NCBI GenBank assembly: GCA_964385055.1
Contig: CAYLMH010000001.1
Location: 1 to 64,000 of the forward strand
Reading direction: 5' to 3'
DNA length: 64,000 nucleotides
Source: JACRPI01 sp964385055
GTDB lineage: Archaea; Nanobdellota; Nanobdellia; Woesearchaeales; DSVV01
Shown: one piece after another, positions 41,443 through 50,733 of the stretch
Position numbering within the stretch: position 1 is the first letter of the stretch
Layout of the letters: the number at the start of each line of letters is the position of its first letter
Notes under the pieces: generated by a model
Databases searched by the model: none
Told to the model about the DNA's origin: nothing
Seen by the model: only the letters and a program-made list of their open reading frames with translations
Program-made: the position numbers and the translations under genes

Positions 41443-43401
41443 TTAATCAATTCTATAAAGTTGAACGCGATTTTCTTCATAAAGCAATGTTGCATGAGTA
41501 CGGAAAAGCGCAGAATACAAAGAAGTGATGTGTTGCCCATAGTAGGCATCGTAAAAGCCATAAGTATAATTGTATTGAGGGAAGAGTGTAATACGAATGT
41601 GAGTAATATTTTTTTCTTGAAAGTCCGCATATAACGCATCAGCAGAGTCTAATCCCCTATAATCAATATAGAGCATGTTATTCATCGGTTCTCCCCAAAC
41701 ATATGGTCGTTGGATATAATACCCACGAAGGTCATTTGCCAGGAGAATAACAGCATCATGAGGAAGGTTATTATTAATGTAATCATCAACAGGTGCGACA
41801 GACACACGCTGGTCACGGTAATAGTCAAGAGGCTCTTGAAATGTAAAGACAGGAAGAGCAGACCGATAAATCACAAAATAAGCAACAGGATTAGAGAGAA
41901 GGAGAAAAAAGAAAAAAACAAGAATAAAAGAACGGAATTTTGAGAAAGAAGAAAAACGAGAAGTAATATGCTGTATGGTTTGGGCAACAATGATAGAGAG
42001 AAGAAAAAAACCAAAAAAGAGGAGTCTGTAAGAGTGCTGTGTTTTATACCATATCAAAAGGAGAAAGAAAAATGTAAGAAAGTAAAAAGAGAACTGCTTA
42101 ATTAGAGAGAGAGAAAATGAATATTTTCTGGAAAGCATGAAATAGATCGCAAGAGGACAAAAGAGTAAAAAAATTGCACCAATCCCATAAATACTGCCAA
42201 AATAAGAAGGAGTGAAGGTCATGTAAAAAGGAAGGAGAAAAAAAGTGAGAGGGTTTGATTTATCAAACGTTGTGTTGACAAAATAATCATTCCAGGCAAG
42301 CATGAGCTCTGGATTTGTTCCAAGAGAATTGGTGAACAGAGAAGTTAAAAAAGGCCAAACGGGATTATGCGTGTAATAAAAATTTTTGAGATACTGAGGA
42401 AGAAAGAAGAGAGAAGAGAGACAAAGACCAACAAAAACAAGAAATAAAAAAGAGGAAGTACTTTTCTTCTCAGTTTTATTTAAGAAAAAGTAAAGAAGGA
42501 GAACAAGAAGCGTAAAGAAGACAGTAAATAAACCAGTGTATTTTATACCTGCAGTAATCCCACTAAAAATAAATGCAAGAAGGATAAAAGATGATGTGGA
42601 CTTTCTTTGAGGGGGAGTAAAGAAGAGAAGAAAGACAAAGAAAAAAGCAAAGAACTGATATGCCATAGTAATAATATCAATGTTAGGGTTAGTGATAAAA
42701 ATGCTTATTTCTGGGAGTGTGTAAAGAATAATGAGAGAGTAAAGTGCAACAAGAGAGCCATAAAAGTATCGAACAAAGGAATAAAGTCCGAGAAACAAGG
42801 CATGGTGAAACGAAAAAAGAATGAACGAAACAAAAAAGGATCCTAACGTAAAATCAAAGAGAAAACCAATTCCAAAGAGAACTTCTGCTAATTGAGGAAA
42901 CTGCGCATGAAAGATGAAAGATGGTGGCGCTGTTGAATGTGTTGTTGCGTACCATTGCGCAAGAGGAAGGTGATACGCAAGCGCGTCCCATTCACTAAAC
43001 GGGAAGAAAGTTAGAATTGTATTAAAGAAAAAAAAGAGTGCAAAAAGCAGCCAAATAAGAAGAGAATAACGAAAAGGAGTAAAAGAAGGAAAGTGAAAAG
43101 AGCGGGCGAAAGACATGAAGAAGGAAATCAATGAAAACATATCATGATATGATAGAACTAAAAAAAGAAGCAGAAGAAGGAAAAGAGCATATAAAGAGAA
43201 GAAAGAGAAAAGGCCTAAAAGAAATAAGAAAAGCATGAAGAAAGCATAACCTAAAAAGAATGAAGTGATAAAAAAGAATAAAGGAGAGAAGAGAGAAACA
43301 CGGAATTGTCGCAGAATGAAGGATCCAAAAGAAGTAACAATAAGACTAATAATAAAGAAGAGAAGAAAAGCAAAAATAAAAGAGAGAACACCGGGCATCA
43401 T
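41443..43401 (-). CDS. GT-C-type membrane glycosyltransferase
   Basis: A 652-residue protein with many Phe/Leu-rich membrane helices. The first outer loop carries FSEWDALAYHLPLAQWYA, an acidic motif followed by Y-H-x-P as in PMT/ArnT-like GT-C enzymes, and FPQLAEVLFG. The C-terminal 110 residues are soluble. Its ATG overlaps the stop of a 32-codon membrane-peptide gene (ATGATG), so the two are translationally coupled; no promoter is visible right before it. Confidence 0.7.
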   Translation of the reverse strand: MMPGVLSFIFAFLLFFIISLIVTSFGSFILRQFRVSLFSPLFFFITSFFLGYAFFMLFLFLLGLFSFFSLYALFLLLLLFLVLSYHDMFSLISFFMSFARSFHFPSFTPFRYSLLIWLLFALFFFFNTILTFFPFSEWDALAYHLPLAQWYATTHSTAPPSFIFHAQFPQLAEVLFGIGFLFDFTLGSFFVSFILFSFHHALFLGLYSFVRYFYGSLVALYSLIILYTLPEISIFITNPNIDIITMAYQFFAFFFVFLLFFTPPQRKSTSSFILLAFIFSGITAGIKYTGLFTVFFTLLVLLLYFFLNKTEKKSTSSFLFLVFVGLCLSSLFFLPQYLKNFYYTHNPVWPFLTSLFTNSLGTNPELMLAWNDYFVNTTFDKSNPLTFFLLPFYMTFTPSYFGSIYGIGAIFLLFCPLAIYFMLSRKYSFSLSLIKQFSFYFLTFFFLLLIWYKTQHSYRLLFFGFFLLSIIVAQTIQHITSRFSSFSKFRSFILVFFFFLLLSNPVAYFVIYRSALPVFTFQEPLDYYRDQRVSVAPVDDYINNNLPHDAVILLANDLRGYYIQRPYVWGEPMNNMLYIDYRGLDSADALYADFQEKNITHIRITLFPQYNYTYGFYDAYYGQHITSLYSALFRTHATLLYEENRVQLYRID

Positions 43402-43496
43402 AAAACATACCCTTTAATCTGAATAAAGAGAGAAAAATAATAACAAATAGTGATCACAAGAAGCCAAAGAGTAATGAGCACTAAAAGCCATTTCAT
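43398..43496 (-). CDS. Small single-helix membrane peptide (32 residues)
   Basis: A 32-residue open frame, MKWLLVLITLWLLVITIC and on to YVL, forming one membrane helix. It has not been found in any family known to me. Three facts support it: the ATG at 43496 lies 28 bases after a TATA-like box, its stop overlaps the start of the following GT-C gene, and the gap is otherwise empty. An ATG eight codons upstream (43520) is in frame but lies inside the TATA box. It could be a small subunit of the GT-C enzyme or a coupling leader. Confidence 0.55.
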   Translation of the reverse strand: MKWLLVLITLWLLVITICYYFSLFIQIKGYVL

Positions 43497-43517
43497 AAGA
43501 GGAAAGAAAGGAAGAAC

Positions 43518-43528
43518 CATTTATATTG
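43518..43528 (-). promoter_or_regulatory. TATA-type promoter, leaderless small peptide/GT-C pair
   Basis: CAATATAAATG (minus strand), 28 bases before the ATG at 43496. Confidence 0.5.
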
Positions 43529-43580
43529 TTTACGACGACAGTATAAGTGGAAGAACGTAAAGAGCGTAATGCTTCACAAG

Positions 43581-43591
43581 CTATTTAAAAG
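43581..43591 (+). promoter_or_regulatory. TATA-type promoter of the GT4/dehydrogenase pair
   Basis: CTATTTAAAAG is 26 bases before the ATG at 43612 but only 11 before the ATG at 43597, which favours the later start. Confidence 0.5.
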
Positions 43592-43611
43592 AAACAATGC
43601 TTTTTCAAGAA

Positions 43612-44637
43612 ATGCAAGAGATTGGTTTCATTTACAAAAACAAATGCCATCCTGTGACACAAACCTATGCAAACGCAATAAATGCAATACCATACAGAAT
43701 AACAGGACCAATAAACGCAATCTGGCAAGGACTCACCACCCCAACACACAAGTGGTATTTTGTTGAATCAGTGATGTCCATGCTTCTTCCCATCACAAAA
43801 AGAATACTGGGGAACAAGATCACGATCATTTTCAGAGGTAATGATGGATTGTTTGGAGAAACAGAAACAACAGCATATCTTGCGACAAAAAATCCAATAA
43901 AAAAACACATCCTCCTCTTTCTCATAAAACACATGAATGGAGTGAGTGTCGAGGCAGAACCGCAAAAAGCAGAAGTCGCGCAATGGACAAAAGTGCCCGT
44001 GGAAGTTTGTGAATCCTACATAGAGAACAAATGCATGCTTGAAAAAATAAAGCCAAATCTCAAAACAAACACTTTTCTGTTTATTGGTGCGTACAGACCT
44101 CCATATGATCACAAAGGAATAGAACAGCTTATCAAGCTCTTCAACAACGAAGAAATACAAAAATACAACCTCATCATCATTGGCAAAGGCACACAAAAAC
44201 TCAAAGCACGAGCAAAAGAAAACATCCAAATTCTTGATTTCGTAGAAAACAAAGATGAATATTACAAACAAGCAACATATTACATCCATCTCCCAAAGTA
44301 TGAAGCAGGACCAATCACGCTTTTAGAAGCAATGACTGCAGGACTTATAATTATAACAAATAGAAATGCAGGACACCATAATATTGTAGAAAAAGTAAAG
44401 AAAAAACTGGTTTTAAGAAAGGATGCATCACAAGAGGAGAGAATAGAAGGAATAAAAGAAATAGTGAGCATACCTATAAAAGAGAAGCAGAAAATGACTG
44501 AAACATTTAAAAAGTGCGGAGCGTCCCATTATAACAAAGCAGAAATGACAGAGAAGTTTGTTCAAACATGGAAGAGTATAGTGAAAAAGAGTGAAGAGAA
44601 AGGGGAAACAAATGACAACAGAAAAACAACGAATTAG
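43612..44637 (+). CDS. GT4-family glycosyltransferase
   Basis: A 341-residue GT-B enzyme. NTFLFIGAYRPPYDHKGIEQLI marks the start of the donor domain, LIIIGKGTQ the middle, and YIHLPKYEAGPITLLEAMTAGLIIITNRNAG the nucleotide-sugar site with the E-x(6)-E pattern. The start at 43612 is set by the TATA box; a start five codons earlier is possible. The stop falls 25 bases inside the next gene, so the two are coupled. Confidence 0.82.
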   Translation: MQEIGFIYKNKCHPVTQTYANAINAIPYRITGPINAIWQGLTTPTHKWYFVESVMSMLLPITKRILGNKITIIFRGNDGLFGETETTAYLATKNPIKKHILLFLIKHMNGVSVEAEPQKAEVAQWTKVPVEVCESYIENKCMLEKIKPNLKTNTFLFIGAYRPPYDHKGIEQLIKLFNNEEIQKYNLIIIGKGTQKLKARAKENIQILDFVENKDEYYKQATYYIHLPKYEAGPITLLEAMTAGLIIITNRNAGHHNIVEKVKKKLVLRKDASQEERIEGIKEIVSIPIKEKQKMTETFKKCGASHYNKAEMTEKFVQTWKSIVKKSEEKGETNDNRKTTN

Positions 44638-45889
44638 TGTTATAGGTATTGGAAGAGTAGGACTTCCATTAGCGCTCGCATTTGCAGAAAAAGACTTTTT
44701 TGTTCATGGCGTTGATGTGGATAAAAACAAAGTCTTGTTTGTCAACAGCGGAAAAATGCCCTTTATTGAAGAAGGAGCAGATGCGCTTTTAACAAAGCAT
44801 ATAGGTGTTAATTTTATCGCGACAACAGATTTCCAGTTCGCGACAGAGAATTCTGACATCATTGTATTAACATTAGGAACACCAGTGGATGAACACTTAA
44901 ACCCGATCTTCACGCAGATTGAAGCAGTGATCCGAAATATTGTCCATAGCTTGCATGAAGGGCAGATGATTGTGTTGCGAAGTACTGTTTCCCCTGGAAC
45001 AACAGAATATATTAAACGATATATCGAGGCGAATACAAACCTCAAAGTAGGAGTAAACATCTTCTTAGGATTTTGTCCAGAAAGAATTGCAGAAGGAAAA
45101 TCATTGGAAGAAATTCCACTAATCCCGCAGATAATCGGAACGCTGGACAGAGAAAGCGCAGAACGAGCAGAACAACTATTCAAGAAACTCACCCCACAAG
45201 TGATGCACACCGATGCGCGATCCGCTGAGCTTGCAAAGTTATACTGCAATATGTACCGCTACATCAATTTCGCGATTGCGAATGAATTTATGATGATCGC
45301 AGAGCAGCATGGCAGAGATGTGTATGAAATAATTAACCTCGTCAACAAAGATTACAAGCGAGGAGGACTGAAAAGCCCAGGATTTACTGCTGGTCCATGC
45401 CTCTATAAAGACGGATTTTTCTTAGTGAGTAAAACACCGTTTGCAGAATTGATTACTACAGCATGGAAAATAAATGAGAGTGTTCCATCCTATTTGATTG
45501 AAGAGATCAAGAAACAAACAAATCTCATCAACAAAAAAGTAGCGATTCTTGGACTTGCGTTCAAGAAAAACATTGATGACAATAGAAATTCATTATCGTA
45601 TAAAGCAAAGAAGATTTTCCTCGCAGAAGGAGCAAAAGTTGCGATGCACGATCCGTTTATTGAACCAGGAGATTTGAATAAAGTCTTGAAAGACGCAGAT
45701 ATTGTGATGATCGCGATGGATCATGACGTGTACAAGAAGCTCACGTTGGAAAAGATTGGCGAACAAACCAATAAAGAAACAATGGTCTGCGATATCTGGA
45801 ACATCTTTGGCACAGGAAAAGTCTTCAATAAGTTGAAGAAACCAAGCGCAGAAGAGTTGTTGGAAGAGAGTAATAATAATGAGATATAA
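44612..45889 (+). CDS. UDP-N-acetylmannosamine/UDP-sugar dehydrogenase (WecC-like)
   Basis: A 425-residue nucleotide-sugar dehydrogenase. NAD binding: ISVIGIGRVGLPLALAF (residues 8-24). The middle segment has VLRSTVSPGTTEYI and FCPERIAEGKSLEEI. The catalytic Cys is in GFTAGPCLYKDGFF (near 264); most family members read GPCLPKD, so a Tyr replaces Pro next to the reactive Cys region. The C-terminal UDP-binding domain contains ILGLAFKKNIDDNRNS, where bacterial enzymes usually have LGLxFKxxxDDxRxS. The SPER/PERIAEG form suggests the WecC branch, converting UDP-ManNAc to the uronate. The ATG at 44612 follows GGGGAAAC; GTG at 44591 is in frame too. Confidence 0.88.
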   Translation: MTTEKQRISVIGIGRVGLPLALAFAEKDFFVHGVDVDKNKVLFVNSGKMPFIEEGADALLTKHIGVNFIATTDFQFATENSDIIVLTLGTPVDEHLNPIFTQIEAVIRNIVHSLHEGQMIVLRSTVSPGTTEYIKRYIEANTNLKVGVNIFLGFCPERIAEGKSLEEIPLIPQIIGTLDRESAERAEQLFKKLTPQVMHTDARSAELAKLYCNMYRYINFAIANEFMMIAEQHGRDVYEIINLVNKDYKRGGLKSPGFTAGPCLYKDGFFLVSKTPFAELITTAWKINESVPSYLIEEIKKQTNLINKKVAILGLAFKKNIDDNRNSLSYKAKKIFLAEGAKVAMHDPFIEPGDLNKVLKDADIVMIAMDHDVYKKLTLEKIGEQTNKETMVCDIWNIFGTGKVFNKLKKPSAEELLEESNNNEI

Positions 45890-45924
45890 TTACTTTTATT
45901 TTAGTGAATATGAAACCTATCTAT

Positions 45925-46308
45925 TCACAAAAGACCATCTTGAATAAGTTTTGGAATAAGGGAAAGACGAATACCTGTAGTAAGTTCCGGTAATTCTTTT
46001 TGAGAAAACCAACCTAACTTTGTAATTTCTTGTGAGGGTATTGGATTACCAGTATACTCAACAAAATAACAATGAACATGCTGTTTCTTGTGAAGGAAGT
46101 CATGAAGGATGACATAAGAAAAATAAGGAGAAAAAGAAGTCAAAGAAAGATTTAACTCCTCTTGTAATTCCCTTTTCATCGTCTCTTGATGCGATTCTCC
46201 GTTCTCAACTTTTCCACCAGGAGTCCAAAATAAAGAATGCTTCTCATTACCCACTAAAAGAATTTTTTTATTGTGAGTAATTACAGCAGCCACTCGGTCA
46301 GGAAGCAT
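45925..46308 (-). CDS. NUDIX hydrolase
   Basis: A 127-residue NUDIX enzyme. The box GGKVENGESHQETMKRELQEEL fits GX5EX7REUXEE with all metal-binding Glu residues present. The start RVAAVITHNKKILLVGN and HVHCYFVEY are typical of MutT-like pyrophosphohydrolases. Substrate could be an oxidised nucleotide or a nucleotide sugar; given the neighbours the latter is possible. GGAGG lies upstream and the gap to the GT2 gene is 4 bases, so it is the last gene of that operon. Confidence 0.88.
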   Translation of the reverse strand: MLPDRVAAVITHNKKILLVGNEKHSLFWTPGGKVENGESHQETMKRELQEELNLSLTSFSPYFSYVILHDFLHKKQHVHCYFVEYTGNPIPSQEITKLGWFSQKELPELTTGIRLSLIPKLIQDGLL

Positions 46309-46312
46309 AGCA

Positions 46313-47014
46313 TCAGAGCCTCCATCTCAATCTGAGGACATACGGCAGCATCTTCAATTCTCGCCGAAAATTAAAACTGCTCTGTTTGCCAAAGTTCCAT
46401 GCGACAGAAAACTCATCTATTGTATAACCCAATTTCTGCGCGCGAACAAGTAATTCCACATCCCAGAACCAGCCGCGAACAAACGTCTCATCATACCCCA
46501 TCGCATAAAGAAGAACAAGCAATTTCTCTTTGCGAAATGCCTTAAATCCGCATTGATGATCCGCAAGAGTAGAACCAAAATACACGCGCATAAACCAGTT
46601 ATAGACAACGCTGATAATCTTGCGACCAAACTCCCGTTTTGCGCGAACTCCCTTATACCTGCTGCCAATCGCAATGTCGTTTCCTTGTTCAATGCTAGAA
46701 ATAAGACGAGGTAATGCAGCAAGATCAGCAGAAAGATCAAGATCCATGAACGCAATAATGTCTCCTTTTGCGCTATAAAATGCCTTACCCAAATTCTCTC
46801 GCCTACTTGGTCCATTAGAAAAGTACAAATGTTTTATTTCTTTATGTTTCTCTATGAGTTTTTTTGCAATTACGGCAGTTGCGTCTGTGCTTCCATCATC
46901 CACAATAACAAGTTCAAACGGTTTTTTCAACAAAAGAAGCGCGTGATAAATGAGCAGAATATTTTTCTCAAGGCGTTGTTCTTCGTTGTAGCAGGGAATA
47001 AAAACAGAGAGCAT
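46313..47014 (-). CDS. GT2-family glycosyltransferase (polyprenyl-phosphate sugar synthase-like)
   Basis: A 233-residue GT-A enzyme: LSVFIPCYNEEQRL, VDDGSTDATAVIA, NLGKAFYSAKGDIIAFMDLDLSAD (metal-binding DLD) and AIGSRYKGVRAKREFGRKI. The DPM1-like pattern again suggests polyprenyl-phosphate sugar synthesis. Its ATG overlaps the preceding GT-C stop by one base (TAATG), which implies that the two proteins act as donor-maker and donor-user. Confidence 0.86.
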   Translation of the reverse strand: MLSVFIPCYNEEQRLEKNILLIYHALLLLKKPFELVIVDDGSTDATAVIAKKLIEKHKEIKHLYFSNGPSRRENLGKAFYSAKGDIIAFMDLDLSADLAALPRLISSIEQGNDIAIGSRYKGVRAKREFGRKIISVVYNWFMRVYFGSTLADHQCGFKAFRKEKLLVLLYAMGYDETFVRGWFWDVELLVRAQKLGYTIDEFSVAWNFGKQSSFNFRRELKMLPYVLRLRWRL

Positions 47015-48780
47015 TATGAAGTCCCCCCATCAAGTGCGTAAAATTCAACAATACCTGCGCTGTTCGTATACGTCGTTGCGAGATAAGGAGTTTTATTAAC
47101 TAAGAATGCATCAACATCAAAAACACCGCCTTTTTCCAAAACAAAGTAATATGGAGCAAGCTGATCTCCTTCAGGGATGAGACCAATTTGTTGAATCTCA
47201 TAATTCTGCTGAATATATTCCCAGACATCTGGTTTAGACTGCACTGTTCCAATACCTGGTCCATACAAAACAACCCAGCGGAATTGAAGTGTATTCTCCA
47301 TTTCCTGAACCCATGTAAGATTCGAAGAAATTTCATCTAAGCCATAGCGATGCGCGTGCCAGAGAAGACCACTGGATTGAGCAAAAACACCGTCAATAAA
47401 GACACGATCTTCAGGATCGCTATTTCTATAAATATAATCTCCTGCAACATCTTGACCATAGTAAATGACATCAAAAACTCGTCCAGTTGCTTCAGTAAGA
47501 TCTGCAAAAGAGAGGAAAAGTAGCACTGCAAACAAAACAAAAACAACCTTTCCACGAACAAGTTTTTCATGAAAGGAATATTTTTTTGTGTATGATTCTA
47601 AAATATGTGCGAGAACAAAAAGAGCATACGCGCTTCCAAGGCAAACAAACGGAAGAAAAACCATTTGGTAATATGCGTGACCACGGAATTTATCCGCAAA
47701 AAAGAGGATATAAAGAAGCAAGGAGAAAAAACTTCCAATAAGAAATAAACCCGTGGTTGTTTTATGTTTTAAAAGACCAAAGACAACAGCAAGAACAGTA
47801 AGCCAGAAGAACCATACAGTAAAATTGTCAAGAACAAAAGAACGAATGCCTGAATAATGCTCGTTCCAGTAAGAGAAAGTAAATGTTCGTATAATATTGT
47901 CACGAACTTCAGCAAAACTTTCACTGAATCCGCCAGTTCCCACTGTTGTGGCTCCAGGCATTGTCCATTGAGAAAATTTCACCCAGATTGGAAAAATAGC
48001 CATAAGCAAAAAGAAGAGCAATGCAAGCATGCAAAGATATTTTTTTCGCAGAAGAAGATTTTTGTAAGGAACTAAAAAAAGGAGAGGAACTAAGCCGATC
48101 CCGTTAGGAATTTTAAGAAGGATCGCGATAAGAAAACTCAGAGAAAAATAAAAGAATTTTGTATAATAATACACAGAAGCAAGCACATCATCACGCCAGC
48201 ATAAAAACCAGTATGTGCCAAGAAGAATAAAGAAAACAGCGGGCGCTTCTGGCTGGACGTTTCTTCCAAAGAAAACACTAATAGGCATAATAGTGAAAAA
48301 AAAACACGCGATGAGTGCCAAAGAATGATTATCTGTAAGTTTTTTGCCAACAAGGTAAAGCAGCGGAATACATGCAAGAGAGAAAAGAATGATGACAAAC
48401 CGTGCTGCCCAGAGTTTTACGCCAAAAACCCACCATAATGGTAAAATGATCCAAGAAAGCAAAGGAAACTCATACTGCGTAAAATACCCTCGTTGTTGAC
48501 TTCCAGCAAGATACGTCTCAGTCCTAAAATAATCAAGAACTTCATCTGCGTTATACATAAATTCAGTGTAAGGAATATACTGCGCCTCTTTCATATTATG
48601 GTATCCGATAACAGGAAAATCCATGTGGTAGGAACGAAGATAAAAACCAAAGAGCATGAAAGCGAGTAAAAGAACAACATGTGGTTTCGCTTTGCAAAAA
48701 GTAAGAATTTTAGAGAGATCAAAGGTGATTTCTTGTGCTTTTGAGTTGCTTTCTACTTGACTCTGCTGCGCTTCTACCAT
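47014..48780 (-). CDS. GT-C (PMT/ArnT-like) membrane glycosyltransferase
   Basis: A 588-residue protein with a cytoplasmic N-terminus, about eleven membrane helices and a C-terminal outer domain of about 150 residues. The first outer loop has VIGYHNMKEAQYIPYTEFMY, an ArnT/PMT-like loop, and RRGYF-type motif GSQQRGYFTQYEFPLLSW. The pattern 'E-F-P-L' is typical of GT39/GT83 enzymes. The ATG at 48780 is set by a TATA-like box 28 bases upstream; a GTG five codons earlier is not favoured. Followed by a GT2 donor-maker and a NUDIX hydrolase in one operon. Confidence 0.78.
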   Translation of the reverse strand: MVEAQQSQVESNSKAQEITFDLSKILTFCKAKPHVVLLLAFMLFGFYLRSYHMDFPVIGYHNMKEAQYIPYTEFMYNADEVLDYFRTETYLAGSQQRGYFTQYEFPLLSWIILPLWWVFGVKLWAARFVIILFSLACIPLLYLVGKKLTDNHSLALIACFFFTIMPISVFFGRNVQPEAPAVFFILLGTYWFLCWRDDVLASVYYYTKFFYFSLSFLIAILLKIPNGIGLVPLLFLVPYKNLLLRKKYLCMLALLFFLLMAIFPIWVKFSQWTMPGATTVGTGGFSESFAEVRDNIIRTFTFSYWNEHYSGIRSFVLDNFTVWFFWLTVLAVVFGLLKHKTTTGLFLIGSFFSLLLYILFFADKFRGHAYYQMVFLPFVCLGSAYALFVLAHILESYTKKYSFHEKLVRGKVVFVLFAVLLFLSFADLTEATGRVFDVIYYGQDVAGDYIYRNSDPEDRVFIDGVFAQSSGLLWHAHRYGLDEISSNLTWVQEMENTLQFRWVVLYGPGIGTVQSKPDVWEYIQQNYEIQQIGLIPEGDQLAPYYFVLEKGGVFDVDAFLVNKTPYLATTYTNSAGIVEFYALDGGTS

Positions 48781-48802
48781 AAAGGAAGAGGGCACGGACT
48801 TT

Positions 48803-48814
48803 GTTTTTATATCT
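48803..48814 (-). promoter_or_regulatory. TATA-type promoter, leaderless GT-C/GT2/NUDIX operon
   Basis: AGATATAAAAAC on the minus strand, 28 bases before the ATG at 48780. It touches the last base of the upstream gene. Confidence 0.55.
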
Positions 48815-50637
48815 TATGGATGAAACGAAGAGTTTCCGAAGAAGTCCAAACTAAAAGAAGAGATATCCTGACAGGCAGGAAAATTCATTCCATTCTCTTG
48901 AAGCACAACGCGAGCAGTTTCTGCTTGCTCCCAACTCAAGAGACAGAGTTCATCATAATGAGTAAAATAATAGAGAGAAAGTTCTTCCTTGAAAGCTGCG
49001 CACTGATCAGGATCACTGAAAAAGATATACAAAACAGGTTTGTCCCTGTTTTCCAAGAAGGGAACAGCAACAGAGCAGTGAGAGATACCAGATGCTTGAG
49101 AGAAGTTGAAAAGATCATAGAGATTAGAATAGGGGAAAGAATTGTCAGATGCATCAAAGGGGAAAAAACGAACAAGAGCAACATCATATTGTTTTGTGTT
49201 AATAACATCATAAAAAAGAGCAGCATGTTCAGGTAAGGGAACATAATGATATTTAAAATACGAATCTAAAAGAAGAGGGTTTGCAAAGTCATTGGTTACA
49301 ACAGTGATTTCATAATCAGAGAGAGAATCTTTGTAAAATGTTGTCGACACGTTAAGACCAATAGTATAAACTATCCGTGGGCTAGAAGTAGTATCCCATT
49401 CCAAAAAGATAGGATTAAGAAGATAAAATATCTTATCATCAAGAGAAAAATAGGGAAAGTCATGCTGTAAGCTCAGACTATTAGGTTTTCGTTCTAGAAG
49501 AAACACGCCATCCACAGAAGAAAGATAATCAGCACCTGCACGAAGAGTAATTCGCGATGAAGCAACAGAAAGTTGATCTTGGTAAAAGTGAAGAAGGAAA
49601 GGCGTTATGAAAAGAAGACCAATAAAGAGCAGAGCAACTCGATGTTTTCGTGGCAGAGAAAAATAATAAAGAAAGATGCATATCAGGAACAAAAAGTAAA
49701 AGGGAAGAAAATAAACTGCGAGAGATAGTTCCTCTCTACCTGTTTGGCGTAAAAAGACAAGAACAAGAATAAGAAAAGGAAAAGAGAGAAGAAAAGAAAA
49801 GAGATTTCTGGATTTATAAAAGAAAAAGAAACCAAAAGCGATCATGAAGACAAGCATGAAAAAGAAGAGGTTATGATGAGAAAAAATGTTAAATCCTGAA
49901 AAAAAAGTAAACAATGCTTGAGAAGTTGTTCCTTTAGGATAGATCGTATGAGCAAGAGAAACATAAACAAAGAATTTTGGAAATAAGATGTAGAGAAAAG
50001 CAACAGAAGAGAAAGAAACAAGAAAAATAGTTTTTACATTCGAAACAAGCTGCTCTCTGTTCATAAAAAGATAATAAAATAAGAGAAACACTGCAGGAAC
50101 AAGGAGAAGATATTTAGTAAAAACCGCGAGAAAAAGAAGGAAAGAAGAGAGAGCAATTTTATACCTATGCGAGGTATAAACTAGAAGATAAAGTGCAAGG
50201 AAAAAAAAGAAACACGCAAGAGTAATATCAAAAACAGGTAAGAAAGGATAGTAAATAAAAAACATATAGACAAAAAGCAAACGAAAGAAAGTCTTTACAT
50301 CCGTTTCTCTAAAAATAAATGTACGTATCAAAAAGAATAAAGCGGTGTGAAGAAAAACTGCGAAGAGCGTAAGACCTGAATAAAGAGAATTACCCAGAAA
50401 AGAGTAAAAAACATACACGATATAGAAAAGAACTGGCCCTTGTTCGCAATAAGGCTGTCCTTCATAAAGAGTTCCTTGAGAAATGTAATCCATACAAACA
50501 AACCAACGATCGCGAAATAACTCTCCTTGAAGATTTGGAAAATGAAGTGCTGCAAGAATAAAGAAAACAAGAAAACAGAAAGAAAAGAGAAAGAAAGGAC
50601 GTTTCTGAAATAAGAGAAGGGTTTCCCGTAATTGCAT
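48814..50637 (-). CDS. GT-C-type membrane protein, Cys-motif paralogue B
   Basis: A 607-residue multi-pass protein. The first outer loop is FVCMDYISQGTLYEGQPYC, followed by EQGP, almost the same as in the proteins at 35024 and 53245. A long run of membrane helices follows, then a soluble part of about 200 residues with C-terminal Cys at matching places (DQCAAF, ELCLLSW, FPACQD). This makes it one of three paralogues with a private motif. The ATG at 50637 is 26 bases after a TATA-like box. It lies back-to-back with the epimerase operon. Confidence 0.68.
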   Translation of the reverse strand: MQLRETLLLFQKRPFFLFSFCFLVFFILAALHFPNLQGELFRDRWFVCMDYISQGTLYEGQPYCEQGPVLFYIVYVFYSFLGNSLYSGLTLFAVFLHTALFFLIRTFIFRETDVKTFFRLLFVYMFFIYYPFLPVFDITLACFFFFLALYLLVYTSHRYKIALSSFLLFLAVFTKYLLLVPAVFLLFYYLFMNREQLVSNVKTIFLVSFSSVAFLYILFPKFFVYVSLAHTIYPKGTTSQALFTFFSGFNIFSHHNLFFFMLVFMIAFGFFFFYKSRNLFSFLLSFPFLILVLVFLRQTGREELSLAVYFLPFYFLFLICIFLYYFSLPRKHRVALLFIGLLFITPFLLHFYQDQLSVASSRITLRAGADYLSSVDGVFLLERKPNSLSLQHDFPYFSLDDKIFYLLNPIFLEWDTTSSPRIVYTIGLNVSTTFYKDSLSDYEITVVTNDFANPLLLDSYFKYHYVPLPEHAALFYDVINTKQYDVALVRFFPFDASDNSFPYSNLYDLFNFSQASGISHCSVAVPFLENRDKPVLYIFFSDPDQCAAFKEELSLYYFTHYDELCLLSWEQAETARVVLQENGMNFPACQDISSFSLDFFGNSSFHP

Positions 50638-50656
50638 AAAAATGAGAGTTGAGCGG

Positions 50657-50667
50657 GATAAATATAG
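50657..50667 (-). promoter_or_regulatory. TATA-type promoter, leaderless GT-C paralogue B
   Basis: CTATATTTATC on the minus strand is about 26 bases before the ATG at 50637. Confidence 0.55.
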
Positions 50668-50690
50668 TTTTCGATCAAAACAGATGAAAA

Positions 50691-50702
50691 AGCTTTATAA
50701 AC
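50691..50702 (+). promoter_or_regulatory. TATA-type promoter of the 50.7-55.2 kb operon
   Basis: AGCTTTATAAAC predicts a start near 50723 and a short leader that carries a GAGGAT ribosome site before the ATG at 50734. Confidence 0.6.
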
Positions 50703-50733
50703 CAGACGAGAATTACTGACAAAGAGGATAAAA

